The notes beneath the pieces are model-generated. The model ran no database searches. It was given only the letters and a program-made list of their open reading frames with translations, and was not told the DNA's origin. Positions 1 through 11,939 of a DNA stretch of 64,000 nucleotides are shown here, one piece after another. A program made the translations under genes and the position numbers. Position 1 is the stretch's first letter, and every line of letters starts with the position of its first letter. This DNA is from Alviniconcha marisindica. Its lineage: Eukaryota > Mollusca > Gastropoda > Provannidae. The DNA lies in the NCBI GenBank assembly GCA_018857735.1, contig JABMCL010003304.1, positions 777,501-841,500 on the forward strand, written 5' to 3'.

Positions 1-285
1 AACCACCACACAACCACACCACACGACAAAGAAAACGTACAACCAACAAAACAAAAAAGGATCACAGCCATAATATTTCCAAAGAATTTTCTGATTCCTG
101 AAGAGTTACTGATATCTCATGGTTATCGGTTAAATATTTGTTGCCGTTAAATGCGTGTGCGCCACTTTCAGTAATGTATCACTAAGACCCGTTCTTTGTG
201 GCACATGATTAGCTGATTATTGTTGTTGCTTTTCTTCTCTGAGATAAATTTCATTTTTCTTAAAGCTTCAGTAGCGTATGTAAAA

Positions 286-361
286 CACACACACACACAC
301 ACACACACGCACGCACGCACAGCAACACAAACAAACAAACAAACAAACAAACAAACAAACA
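286..361. repeat. (CA)n followed by (ACAA)n microsatellite
   Basis: About 12 CA units are followed by a short GCAC stretch and about eight CAAA/ACAA units. This is a compound microsatellite. Confidence 0.95.
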
Positions 362-1143
362 GCACCTTTAAATACGGCCACTACAACAGAGCTGGATTCG
401 GGTTGTCTGCACCACATAAAAACTGGATATGCCTTTCGGCCCACTTAACTTCAAATGCAAACGCAAGTGACGTCAGTTACGAACTATGATGCACATTCGT
501 TTGTTACACTTACAATACGATAAACTTTATTGCCAAATGTCACTACAACTGCACTAGGAATGTTTTGTCGTGCTAAGTACACTCATCATGTTGTTTGTTA
601 TATTAATTTCTGTAATACTATGAGATTAAAATTTTTTTTATTGGTCACTGCCCTTCAGAAATTAAACGGATGTGTGTTACTCTGAATTGAAGTTAAAGCT
701 ATTCAAATCCATTACATTGTTCTTCTTAATTTTTTGTTGCTGTCTAGTCTTCAGCTTAATACGATGTAATAAACATATATTTCCTATTCAAATACAATTA
801 GTCTGAATACGCACCACAAGCACACACATACACACAAAAAAATGTTTTGTTTAAAGGTTCACCTTGTGAAAAAGCAAATGAATCATCAGTTAGCAGTAAA
901 CATATTTGATGCAGTTTGCCAGTTTTCCTCACTGCCGCTAAACGCGCATATCTATAAGCTTGTAATTTACATTTATACCTTAAAAACAAACAAACAAAGA
1001 AACACAACAAAACAAAAACGAGAAGGGTTCACAGCGGTTCCTATCGTAATATTATTTGGCTGAGAAAAGCGCCGTTGCTTTCGTTGATGCGAAAAGCAAT
1101 TTCCAGAGTGGTCTGTTCATTTTTTGAGTGGTCTGTTCATTTT

Positions 1144-1144
<1 letters not shown>

Positions 1145-1201
<57 letters not shown>
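1145..1201. repeat. (GA)n microsatellite
   Basis: A perfect GA tract of about 28 units. Just upstream, a 17-base phrase (gagtggtctgttcattt) is directly repeated at about 1107-1141. Confidence 0.95.
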
Positions 1202-1204
<3 letters not shown>

Positions 1205-1650
1205 AAAAAGAGAAGCAAACAAGCGAATCAACAACGACAATCCGCCACACATCTCCCATCCCCCGCGAAAAAAAAATCTCGATGCATTGTACATTCGGTT
1301 TTCGAGAGAACTAAGATCCCTAAACTGAACAGGAGGTCGCTGTTGATCAAACAGCGCATCACTTTAGTTCTCTGGCAGTACCTGAGATGAGAGGCAAAGT
1401 AATGGTTGCAAATCAATAGGCCTAATGTGTGACGGAAAGTGAAGGCAGTAGCTGTCACAGGTTTGCCGTACACCAACAGCGACAAAGTCTGAAATACCTT
1501 TATGTATATATATTTTCCAAGGTTAAAGGATCCTTGGGGAATAACGACCATTATCCAACGTTTGTGCTGATAAATATCCTAGTCAACAGCCCTAATTGCA
1601 AAGTGGTTTCTCTTTCGTCTCAGGGTGGGTGTGATCACATTTATAATTAC

Positions 1651-1792
<142 letters not shown>

Positions 1793-2549
1793 AATGACTT
1801 CACAATCAGACGTCAGGAGTCTTTGATCATTGAGACAACAGAACCTACCAATATTCAGGAGATCTTCGCTGCTGTTTTATTCGGGGATTACAAAGGCGTC
1901 TGTCTGGCCCTTTACGATGTGAGGGTAAATGTCGGCTCCCGCTATGACACACACAAGTTTTAATGAACGTCTAGCCAACCATAGAACGTATTGTGAGGAC
2001 AGGACGTCAGACTTCTTTGTGGGCGTGTGGTGAAGTCTTTACGATGCCTACTGACCATCTTAGGGGCCTTCAATTGATTTGATCCAAAATAAAACAGGAA
2101 ATAGAACGAAGGAAAACACACAGCCTAAACTGTTAAGGCAAATATAAACCTAATTTCACTTGCAGTCTGAACCGGCAATGCTTAGTCGTCAAACTGTAAG
2201 TAAAAGCAAATGGGCACTTGAAGGCGGTTTTATTTGCATCGGTTTGATCCCGTGCACTGCTTAAAAGTTAGAAAGACCAAACAGAATTTTTATGTGAATC
2301 CGACGGGATTTCTACAGAGAGCTAACCTTTGCGACTCTTTTTCATGATCTTGAATAGTTCAGTTTTATAATGTCTGAGACTGGAGTGTAAAAAGAAGAAG
2401 AAGAAAAGGAAAAAAAGGAAAGTTTTGCGATTTACATCGAGGTCAGTATGTCACCATGTCGTTGGACTGATCCGAGAACGTGAGGACAATCGGTCAGCGG
2501 ACATTTTCTTCTTTCTTTCCTCAATTCTTTCAATGACAGTTATGTTGTT

Positions 2550-3404
2550 GTTGTAGTGTTCTCTGTTTACTGTTCGAAAGAAAAATCCTTTTTAATACTA
2601 TCTGACTCTTTATCATTTTTAACAGCTATATTTAACTTAGAGTTTGACCACCCTATCTTGGGTCAGATTCTAGAATTATATATGAATTTGTCCAAGGATG
2701 GGAAAGATATTGTCTGTATCTGGGTCCCCGGCCATGGGGGCATTAGAGGCAATTGGCCCTGCAGACTCTGCAGCTAAGGATGCCCTTGCTGGCGACATCT
2801 CGGTTGAGCTCATCCCATTCTAAGACTTAAAATATATATTACAACTGGCGCAGTCTGAGTGGGATGAGTTCCCGGACAATAAATTACATAAAATATTTCC
2901 AGTTTTAAAAGAGTGTGTTATTTGTCCTCGGACAAACAGAAAAGAGGAGACTGTGATAGCCCGATTGCACATTGGCCATTCTTTTATTACTCATTCCTTT
3001 TTATTGAAGGGTGAGGAACCGCCAATGTGCATCGGTTGTGATGAACTTTTAACTGTTGAACATACTTTACTGACTTGTTCAGATCTTACTGAAATAAGAG
3101 AGAGCCACTTTACAGCTCAATCACTGCATGTGTTATTTCAGGACATTCCACCTGAGAAGAGTTTTAACTTTTTGAAAGAATTCAATATTTTTGGAAAAAA
3201 ATAAATTTGAGATGACTATTGGTTTTGTTTGTGTTTTACTCATCTTTTAAGTCTCGTTTTAAAATTTTACATATACTAGTTTTAGCGTGTTCACATTTTT
3301 AACAATTACTGTATGGTGACAGAATGTGTTTCGCCCTGATATAACCGCAATGGCTGACTGGGCGTAAAACACCAAGTTACTACTACTACTACTCCAGCTG
3401 AACA
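2550..3404 (+). mobile_element. 3' part of an RNase H-bearing non-LTR retrotransposon, broken
   Basis: The first frame (about 2556-2750) reads as the end of an RNase H domain: a DSLS motif, then WVPGHGGIRGN, the usual WVPGHxGIxGN signature. A one-base shift then moves the reading to ADSAAKDAL, the expected continuation, and a stop codon follows after LIPF. The frame resumes and ends with ARLHIGHS...THSFLLKGE and a CxxC...HxxxxC zinc-knuckle type end (CIGCDELLTVEHTLLTC), with a stop at 3202-3204. A 3' UTR follows, ending with gactgggcgtaaaacacc and a short ACT repeat tail. The RNase H and terminal zinc knuckle are known from I/Jockey-like LINEs; the exact clade is not determined. The frameshift and stop show that this copy is dead. 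Confidence 0.85.
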
Positions 3405-3804
3405 CTCTGGAGGTCACCCGGTGCAAGCAACTGTACACTGACAAATGCATTCCATAGGGTGAGAGGACTGCGTCCGCGACCCTTAAAAAGAAAAGAAAAA
3501 TCATTATTACCCGCCTAGCCAAGTAATACATGCCTCTAAGGCCCTCCAAAGAACACAGCATGCCTTGCAACTCAGTCACGTAAGTGTCCATAACGCGTAG
3601 AGCATAAGATCCAAACACGTAAAAGGTGAAAAAGAACGGTATTTATTAGGACGTGTTTTCCCTTAGCTCCAGTACTGAAAAATGTTGTGCGGTCCTCTAG
3701 GTTCATTGAGCTTTTATGTCCCATCTTAGCACCAGTGTGACAGAAATGCTGTCAGGCCCTCTAAGTTCGCTACATTCTGCAGAGCCACCCGTGTTGAGAG
3801 CAAA

Positions 3805-4134
3805 GTAAACATGGTGCTTAGCGTCCACAGAAACCATAAGGCTTATTAGGGACGGGGAGAAGGTGGGGGAAGGGGGCGTGGAGGTGTGGGGGGAAGGGGG
3901 GGGGGAGAGGGAGATTATATACCTATCGCTACACTGTCACCAACAGAATGACTCCTGCATTAAGATGGGCAGCGATGAGAGCTATTTTAATATTTCATAA
4001 TTGTGAGGGACAAAGTCACAAGACAGTGTCCACAGACCACAACTTTTGAAGAGAAAGGAGAGCCGAAGCGGATTCGAACCGAAGTCCCTCTGCTTACCAG
4101 CCTAACGCCTTGCCGCTAAGCCAAACCGGCTCAC
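3805..4134 (-). mobile_element. tRNA-derived SINE, family A, minus orientation
   Basis: Read on the minus strand, this starts with a tRNA-like head. The A box is in ggtttggcttagcggcaag and the B box is ggttcgaatcc. A conserved body follows, then a C-rich stretch, and it ends in the tail reading ggacgctaagcaccatg. The same unit recurs at 7803-8122 (full length), 5755-6043, 26535-26910, 51181-51420 and 56552-56835. Confidence 0.88.
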
Positions 4135-4139
4135 TGTTG

Positions 4140-4990
4140 AGAGCTGCTGTCGGGTTCTCCAAGTGCAACACGTTATAGTGAGGTATCAGTGGGAAGAGGT
4201 GTTGTGGGGTCCGCTGAATCAGTTTATCTTCCGCGCCACCTAGTCCATGGACCTACATGATCCATGACCTAGTCCGTCGAACCTTCTGAGTCACTCGAGA
4301 CGGCGAACAGGCGAACCTTTCTTTGCCTGGGGTCCCACCAATAATTTTCGAGGGGAAAAAGTCACACACAACTGAAAAAAGTGTACACATAAAAGTGTTG
4401 AACTCAAGAGGCTCTGATATCTTAATATCAAATAAAGAACTTTACGGAAGAGCATGCGCGTGAATATTCCTAAGCTGACATACGAGCTTCATGAGTGATT
4501 AACTACAGCGTCGAGTTCAAAGGGAAACGATCCACGGTGAGGTACACGAGATGTGGCTGATGTAAACTTCTCAGATAAACTCGTTGACCCTAACTACGTA
4601 CCCGGGGTAACTCTCCTCACTTCCTTTTACCCGCCCAACACTGTCGCCGACAAGCGTTTTATGTCAGCGATTGAAACCTTTCAAAAAGGCGCTATCCGCC
4701 TGACCATCTTCAAGGGGTGATTTGCGCTCCACTGCTTTGTGGTGCAGACTTTCTCGATACACATCTACACCCCGAAATTGTTCCCCGTGTCATTCCGGGT
4801 GAGGGGGAATTAATTGATCGCCTCGGATATGGATATCAGTGAACGGTTGCACGGACTGAGAAATCCGTGGAGTGTGTCGCGACTACGTGGCCGTCAACTG
4901 GGCACTTAAAGGGACAATAAAGGCGAGATGTGGCTATACGCTTCCTTGTCTAGCTGTAATTGAAATGTTGCACAGTGCGATCCCTACGAC
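4140..4990. other. unassigned unique sequence
   Basis: No coding exon, array or recognisable mobile element is visible. Composition is balanced, with no long frame. Confidence 0.5.
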
Positions 4991-4996
4991 GTTACT

Positions 4997-5091
4997 GAGC
5001 AGGCTTGGCGTAGCGGCAAGGCGTTAGGCTGGTAAGCAGAAGGACCTCGGTTCGATTCCAATTCGGTTTTCCTTTCTCCTCAAAAGTTGTG
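4997..5091 (+). mobile_element. SINE family A head fragment
   Basis: The tRNA-like head of family A is present (ggcgtagcggcaaggcg, then the B box ggttcgattcc) with the following tctcctcaaaagttgt. It then stops abruptly where the 62-bp array begins. The copy is 3'-truncated. Confidence 0.8.
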
Positions 5092-6395
5092 CTTGACAGT
5101 CACTTGAACCAAAACCTAGAGACGCAACGTGTGTAGCATACCGCTTCATAGTCACTTTAACCATGGCCTGGAGTTGTATATCGTATGGTTTACCAGCTGA
5201 CCGCCCCCCCCCCCCCCCCCCCCCACCCTCACAGCCTAGGCTTGAGTGTGGTGTATCGGTAAACACGTGGGAAGCTGCAATTCGCCAGGCGTACCTGTTC
5301 GGTTAACAGGCGGACAATCACTTTAAGCACAATCTGATGCAGCAGCTCTCGCGGTGTGCCAGCTGATAGGTTGACAATCACTTTAAGCACAACCCGGTGT
5401 TGCAACTCAGGCGGTGTGCCGGTTGATAGGTTGACCATCCCTTTAAGAACAAGCAGGTGTAGCAACTTGGGTTGTGTACAAGTTGATAGGTTGACAATCA
5501 CTTTAAGCACAAGCAGGTGCTGCCGACAGTCACTTTAAGCAGAACCTGGTGCAGCAACTCGCGCGGTGTACCGGTTGTTACGCTGATAATCACTAAGCAC
5601 AACCAGGTGTTGCAACTCATGCGGTATGCCGGCTGTTAGGCTGACGATCCCTTTGTGCACAGCTTCGTGAAGCAAGTCGCACCGTGTACCGGTTGGTAGA
5701 TTGACAATCATTTTAAGCACAACCTGGTGTTGCACCTCAGAACTAAGTAAGTAAGTAAACATGGTGCTTAACGTCCACAGAAACCATAATGCTTATTAGG
5801 GACGGGGAGAAGGAGGGAATGGCGTATGGAGGTGGGGGGAAGAGGCAGATTATATACCTATTGCTACACTGTCACCACCAGAATGACTCCTATATAAGCA
5901 ATGAGAGCCATTTTAATGTTTCGTTAACTGTGAGGGACAAAGTCACAAGACAGTGTCCACAGACCACAACTTTTGAAGAGAAAGGAAAGCCGACGCGGAT
6001 TCGAACCGAGGTCCCTCTGTTTATCAGCTTAATGCCTTGCCGCGTTGTTGCAACTCATGCGGTATGCTGTTTGATAGGTTGACAATCATTTTAAGCACAA
6101 CCTGGTGTAGCTACTCGAGAGGTATACCGGTTGATAGGTTGACAATCACTTTAAAAGCACAACCTGGTGAAGCAACTCGAGAGGTATACCGGTTGATAGG
6201 TTGACAATCACTTTAAAAGCACAACCTGGTGAAGCAACTCGAGAGGTATGCCGGTTGATAGGTTGACAATCACAACCAGTGTTGCAACTCTGGCGGTGTG
6301 CCGGTTGATAGGTTGACAATCACTTTAAGCACCGCCTGGTGTTGCAACTCACGCAGCGTACCGGTTGACACCCTGTCGGTGTGTGGTTTTGTAGC
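5092..6395. repeat. about 62-bp minisatellite interrupted by a SINE
   Basis: The unit contains ggttgataggttgacaatc, actttaagcacaacctgg and gttgcaactc. About 15 copies diverge by roughly 10-25 percent. A run of about 20 C lies at 5204-5224. A SINE of family A sits inside at 5755-6043, and the array resumes on its far side with copies that are more alike (6090-6290). Confidence 0.9.
5755..6043 (-). mobile_element. SINE family A inside a minisatellite
   Basis: Minus-orientation copy with tail, G-rich body and B box. It is truncated in the tRNA head (ends ccttgccgc) at the point where the 62-bp array resumes. The flanks (gttgcacctca and gttgcaactca) look like a target duplication but are also part of the array unit. 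Confidence 0.85.
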
Positions 6396-6399
6396 CCAC

Positions 6400-6760
6400 T
6401 TGTTACTTGACGTTTAATGATATCAATGGCTATTACAGCGGTTATCGACGGCCATTTCCAGACATTTCAAAATACTTTTTACCTCGTCAGTTCAAGCACG
6501 TTCAGCGCTCCCCATTACCCCCCCCCCCCCCCCCCCCCACCCCCCACCCCGCCCCCCGCTTGCTTCCCACCCCCCGAGCATTAAATACTTCCAACGCCAC
6601 TGGGGAACCTGCCCTGATTCTATTCAGTAGGTGAGTGTCTTCAAAGTTAAAGTTCGTCGATGGACTAAATTAAGATAAGCGGTAAAACCGCTCAGTCTCT
6701 TGATCGTGTTTTTTAGTTTTTTTAATTTATTTTAATTCATTTTTTAAAATGTTATGTTAG
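6400..6760. other. spacer with poly-C run
   Basis: Mostly unique sequence with a C-rich run at about 6519-6565. No coding evidence. Confidence 0.5.
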
Positions 6761-6764
6761 GCTA

Positions 6765-7493
<729 letters not shown>

Positions 7494-7787
7494 CGATCTG
7501 ACTTAGTGGGGGAGGTACTGGCTTTGCAATGTGATGGATGGATCTGCCGGTTGTTGGTTGAAATCTCATCTTCTCTCACCTTTCTCCGAATTTGTGGCTT
7601 ATTGACTTTTGACTTTGCCCTCCACGGTTAATAATAACGCATCAAAAGTCGGAACTCTCAATTTTAAATAATGATACAGAGTTTAAGTGAACGGGGGAAA
7701 AAATTAAATATTTATAAAGCGCAAACCTCTAACATAAAAAAAGAGCTCGGCGCGCCGTACAAAATTTACATATAAACTAAATCCGTG

Positions 7788-7802
7788 TTAAAACACCTTA
7801 AG
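7788..7802. repeat. left target-site duplication of SINE
   Basis: ttaaaacaccttaag is repeated exactly at 8123-8137 on the other side of the SINE. Confidence 0.92.
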
Positions 7803-8122
7803 GTGAGCCGGTTTGGCCTAGCGGTAAGGCGTTAGGTTGGTAAGCGGAAGGACCTCGGTTCGATACCGCTTCGGCTCTCCTTTCTCTTCAAAAAGGTTGT
7901 GGTTTGTGGACACTGTCCCGTGACTTTGTCCATCACTTCCTACTGAAACATTAAAATGGCTCTCATCGCTGCCCATCTTAATGCAGGAATCATTCTGGTG
8001 GTGACAGTGTAGCGACAGGTATATAATCTCCCTCTCCCCCCACCTCCATACCCCCTTTCCCCCCCTTCTCCCCGTCCCTAATAAGCCTTATGGTTTCTGT
8101 GGACGTTAAGCACCATGTTTAC
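7803..8122 (+). mobile_element. full-length tRNA-derived SINE, family A, with intact target-site duplication
   Basis: The element runs from gtgagccggtttggcc to accatgtttac and is flanked by a perfect 15-bp direct repeat. The tRNA-like head holds an A box in ttggcctagcggtaaggcg and a B box ggttcgatacc, so an RNA polymerase III promoter is expected. The middle (ggctctcatcgctgccc, attctggtggtgacag) and the tail (cttatggtttctgtggacg) define the family. The perfect duplication makes this the youngest-looking copy in the window and the best reference for the family's ends. Confidence 0.93.
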
Positions 8123-8139
8123 TTAAAACACCTTAAGCG

Positions 8140-9480
8140 GTAAACGAAAATAACAATGACTACAAGCAATTGAAACCACAAAAAAAGTGTCCAGTTTCAA
8201 CCACGTGTTTCATTCGCCCCCCCCCCACCCCCCTCCCCCTCCACCGCACCCCTACGCCCGTCCCCCTTTTCGTTGGAACGATGTCACCATAGCTTTGGAT
8301 TTTGTTAAATTCAGTTTTATAAATGATACAGATTTTACATGAAAAAATATATAGAAAGTCACAAATAAGTAACAGCAAATAAGGAAAAAATACTGAGGAA
8401 GAACACATGCAACTGATAAAAATAAAACACAGGGAAAAACGATCAAAAAAACAGCAAAGAAACAAATGAAACCACGCCATTATCGCACCTACTACAAAAC
8501 GAAACCATATAAAAAATAAAATAATAATGAATAAAAAATAAAATAAAAATAAAAAATATATATAAGAACTTCCTGACCACCCCTACAAGAAGACAGGGGA
8601 TGGGTGGAAATCTCTTTATCAGAGGGCCACCTTGCGCAAAACAGTTGTAGACAATAGAATTCTACGCCAGTAGGCATCTATGTCCTAAGACTGTTTTGTT
8701 GTTGTTGTTGTTTTTTTGGCGTGAGTTTTTGTGATAGTGTTTTTGGCCTTTCCTTTTTGTTTCAAAGTCATTGTTTAGAGACGTTCCGTCCCCATTATTT
8801 TGTACTCTTTGTCATGACTAAAGCGGAGTTGGGTGCAGCTCTAAAAGTCAAGTACTTAGTCAAGTTATGAAATGTACGTGCCTAGGGCTCATTTGAGGAA
8901 GGGCGCTGTAAGGTCCCACTGTTTTTATTGTTATTATTATTGTTGTTGTTGTTGTAATTACTTGGGCTGCTTGTGTCAACTGAGGACGTGTTCTAGATGG
9001 TGTAATGGTCCAAATCTGGCAAGATTTTTTTTTTTTTTTTTAACTCATAGCAAGAAAATAAAAACAAAAACAAAATCAAAGCAAGAAGATTAAAAATAAA
9101 AATAAATATATATATATATATAAAATTAAAATAAAATAAACGTATGCACAGATACTATGGATTAGTTTTCTTCCTACAGTAAATCAGTTTTGTACGCGTT
9201 TATTTTTAGACATTAAATCACTCGGTTTTGTTCGTCGATCTTTTCATTTCTGAAAATAATAACCCAAACCAAAAACAAACGAACCTGTGTGCAACTTGTG
9301 GTGTTTCACAGAAACAAATTCAGGATTGTCTCTAAATGAACAAAACAAGACTGAGCCATATCAAGAACAGGACGGACTGCTCTAGAAGTAGAAACTAATC
9401 TTTACCAAGAAAATGGTAGTGACAGTGACGATATAATACCAATGCATGAAATAATGATAACAACGATGGCTTTTCTACAA
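8140..9480. other. unassigned AT-rich sequence
   Basis: No coding exon is visible. It holds a C-rich run at 8218-8250, an A-rich stretch around 8505-8565, a GTT repeat near 8936-8955, a T run near 9027-9042 and a short TA tract near 9108-9122. Confidence 0.5.
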
Positions 9481-9485
9481 AAGGG

Positions 9486-9820
9486 GCGGGAATAGCTCAG
9501 TTGGCAGAGCGTCCGAATGGAAAGACGGGCGCAATACTGACGCGGGTTCGAGTCCCCGGTGTGGCGAGGCATTTTTCAGCTTCCAGTGCAGACTCTTTTA
9601 CGGTGTCCGTACATCCCCCGTGTGCCATCGTATGCATCAATATCTGTGCGCACGTTAAAAATCCCAAACAACATAATGCTCCCGCTTCATACCATTGTTT
9701 GGACGTACGAAAAATACTGCACAAACTGATCAGAATGGGTAGCTCTGCTCCTGCGGCTGCTGTGTCTTACCCAGGTAAGGCAACCCGAGTTACAAGTTAA
9801 GCAAGGGACAATAAAATACT
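9486..9820 (+). mobile_element. tRNA-derived SINE, second family
   Basis: The head reads gcgggaatagctcagttgg ... gcgggttcgagtcccc, a clear A-box and B-box pair of tRNA type. The middle does not fold into a good anticodon arm, and about 250 bases of non-tRNA body follow, ending near gggacaataaaat. It is therefore a SINE, not a working tRNA gene. No second copy is present in this window. Confidence 0.7.
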
Positions 9821-9834
9821 AAAAACAACAACAA

Positions 9835-9854
9835 CAACACACACACGCACACGC

Positions 9855-9905
<51 letters not shown>
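9835..9905. repeat. (CA)n microsatellite
   Basis: ACAAC repeats pass into CA/CGCA and then a pure CA tract directly after the SINE end. The tract may have grown from the SINE tail. Confidence 0.95.
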
Positions 9906-9908
<3 letters not shown>

Positions 9909-10134
9909 CAGCCATGGATAGATGTGCTGACTTACTGAAAATGAATAATACAATTATTCCCTCAGAAAAGAAAAATCTCAGATAAACTGTTTTATAATCA
10001 CTAACATCTCCCGCTTCCTACATAAACCAGTCGTTGCTGTGGGAACACTAGGAATGACTTGATTATCAAAAAAATCTGGAAAGCACTTGCAGATTTTCAT
10101 TTGCATTCGAATAATATACATGGGTTCACACTCC

Positions 10135-10222
10135 TCCCCACCCCCACCCCACCCTCACACACACATACACACACATACACTCACCCACCCACCCACCCTC
10201 CCACACACACACACACACACAC
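10135..10222. repeat. interrupted CA / CCCA repeat
   Basis: C-rich and CA-rich low-complexity stretch of CCCCAC, CACACA and CCCA units. Confidence 0.9.
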
Positions 10223-10439
10223 AGGCTACATATAAAACTGAACAAAATCAAAGAAAAACAACAAGCCGTCTTAAAATTCCCAATTTTTCAGTGATTATAT
10301 TCCCAATATTTCCAAATTTTAGACTATACATATGCTATCACAGAACTATAACCCCAAGAGGTTAAATTTGCACCTATCTAATTAGAAACTAGAGAAAAAG
10401 AGGGAAGAAGAGAAAAATAAAAGTAGCAGTATGTCGACT

Positions 10440-11102
10440 GAATGGCCTTTTTGTGGTTTTATTCAATGCTTTTGCGTATTCAACTTGTTTTCTCTCTTTC
10501 GTTTCAGATTTTTTTTAATTCATTATTTATTTCAGCAGTATAGCGGTGTATGTATTTTTGTTATATTTATCTGTTAACAGCATAATCTTTTTTACACAGA
10601 AATATTCAAAACATTGCTAAAATATAAAAGATAAATAATTCTGTTTCGCACCTCCCCCCCGCTCCCCACCCCCATATAATATGTGAAAGTCTGTGAATTA
10701 ATTCAGATTCGAAAACAGTTGCACATATATTTAATTATTTATTTGTATTTCCTGCAGATCATCGCATACACTTTGGGCGTCTGCGTCCAGGGAAGGCAAA
10801 CAGCCACAGCGCAGCGCTAAGAAATCCCTACTACAGTCTCCGAGAAAGCATTCCGCATGCAACCCTGGTGCTTGCATGTTTGCCATGCTGCTAATGTACT
10901 AGACAGAATTTCTAGCAATTTTGCTGAAGCGTTTCCTCCACCGTTCTTCAGTTTTAACTGCCAGAGGCTCCTTTTCCTGCGCACCAAAAACACGCAGGTC
11001 TGAAGTATACGTCGGAGGAGGAGGAGCTGGACATTTTGTTTGTGGTTTCATTCCTTGCTTTTGGGCTTTCAGTTTCTGTTGTCTTTCTTTCGATTCAGAC
11101 AA
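10440..11102 (-). pseudogene. two degenerate copies of a lysine-rich coding-like segment
   Basis: The minus frame at 10899-11102 gives 67 residues starting MSESKERQQKLKAQKQG, with a proline run (APPPP) and a basic end (ERWRKRFSKIAR). A diverged copy of its first third lies at about 10443-10506 on the same strand, with a stop codon in the equivalent frame. I do not recognise a family. It could be a fragment of a mobile-element protein, an exon of an unknown gene, or chance. The duplication argues for a repeat-derived sequence. Confidence 0.25.
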
Positions 11103-11249
11103 CTGTATTCATTTATTGGTTACTTTAACTGTATATTATTGTGACATTTTTTTTGACACAGCTATTGCCTTTTTTTCTTTTTTTTCTTTTTTTAACAGCT
11201 ATTACATGTTTCCGTCACCGCCATTGCATTTTGTACCCTCATTATAAAT

Positions 11250-11930
11250 TTATTTGTTCGTTGTTTTTAAAAAAATGTTTGGTTCATTAATTTCTAAAAT
11301 TTACTCATATATTTGTCATTTGGCTATTAATACTAAACAATTATAACTGCTTTCAGTATGCACGTTGCAAGCGATATGATGAGATTTCAAACTGAAGTTG
11401 CCCATGTTCATCAATCAAACAGAAGTTTTTTAATTTGATGGTGAGTTTTCTATTGCTGGATTGTGGTGACGGTGACATGTCCAGGCTCTCCGACCAAGAT
11501 GGACCTTCCTTATCTCGCCTCTCATTACCATGTTACATACTCCGATATTACATCCCCACCGGTGGGGGACCGCGGACGCAGAAATAGAAACGTCCCTTTC
11601 GCTGGGAATCCAGTCTATTGAAATCTTTTCACTTGTTCTGTTGAAACAGAAAAAGAGGTGGAATCGAGGAGCTATATCAGTAGATCAGTAGATAAGTGAT
11701 TTCAATCAATTCTGCCGTGGCAGCTGGCCATACTTTCTTCTAACCGTTGTTCAGTTTTCAGATAATGTTATTTGTGCTCTGCTTTGCTTTATGCATTATT
11801 GAGTTGAGAATATTCAGGTTTCCGGTAAGACTGGGTGAGTGCATCGTGTGTTGTCATGAACTGGTGAATTGGTGGACTTTACTAGGCAGACTGCTGCCAA
11901 GTTTTGCAAACTTATTTGTGTTGAACACGG
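11250..11930. other. unassigned AT-rich sequence
   Basis: No repeats, exons or RNA genes are recognisable. Frames are short. Confidence 0.5.
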
Positions 11931-11939
11931 ACTAGTGAA

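Noticed and set aside
7803..7880. tRNA gene
   Set aside because: Head of a SINE with target-site duplication and several copies in the window.
9486..9570. tRNA gene
   Set aside because: A and B boxes are present but there is no proper anticodon arm or matching acceptor stem, and a SINE body follows.
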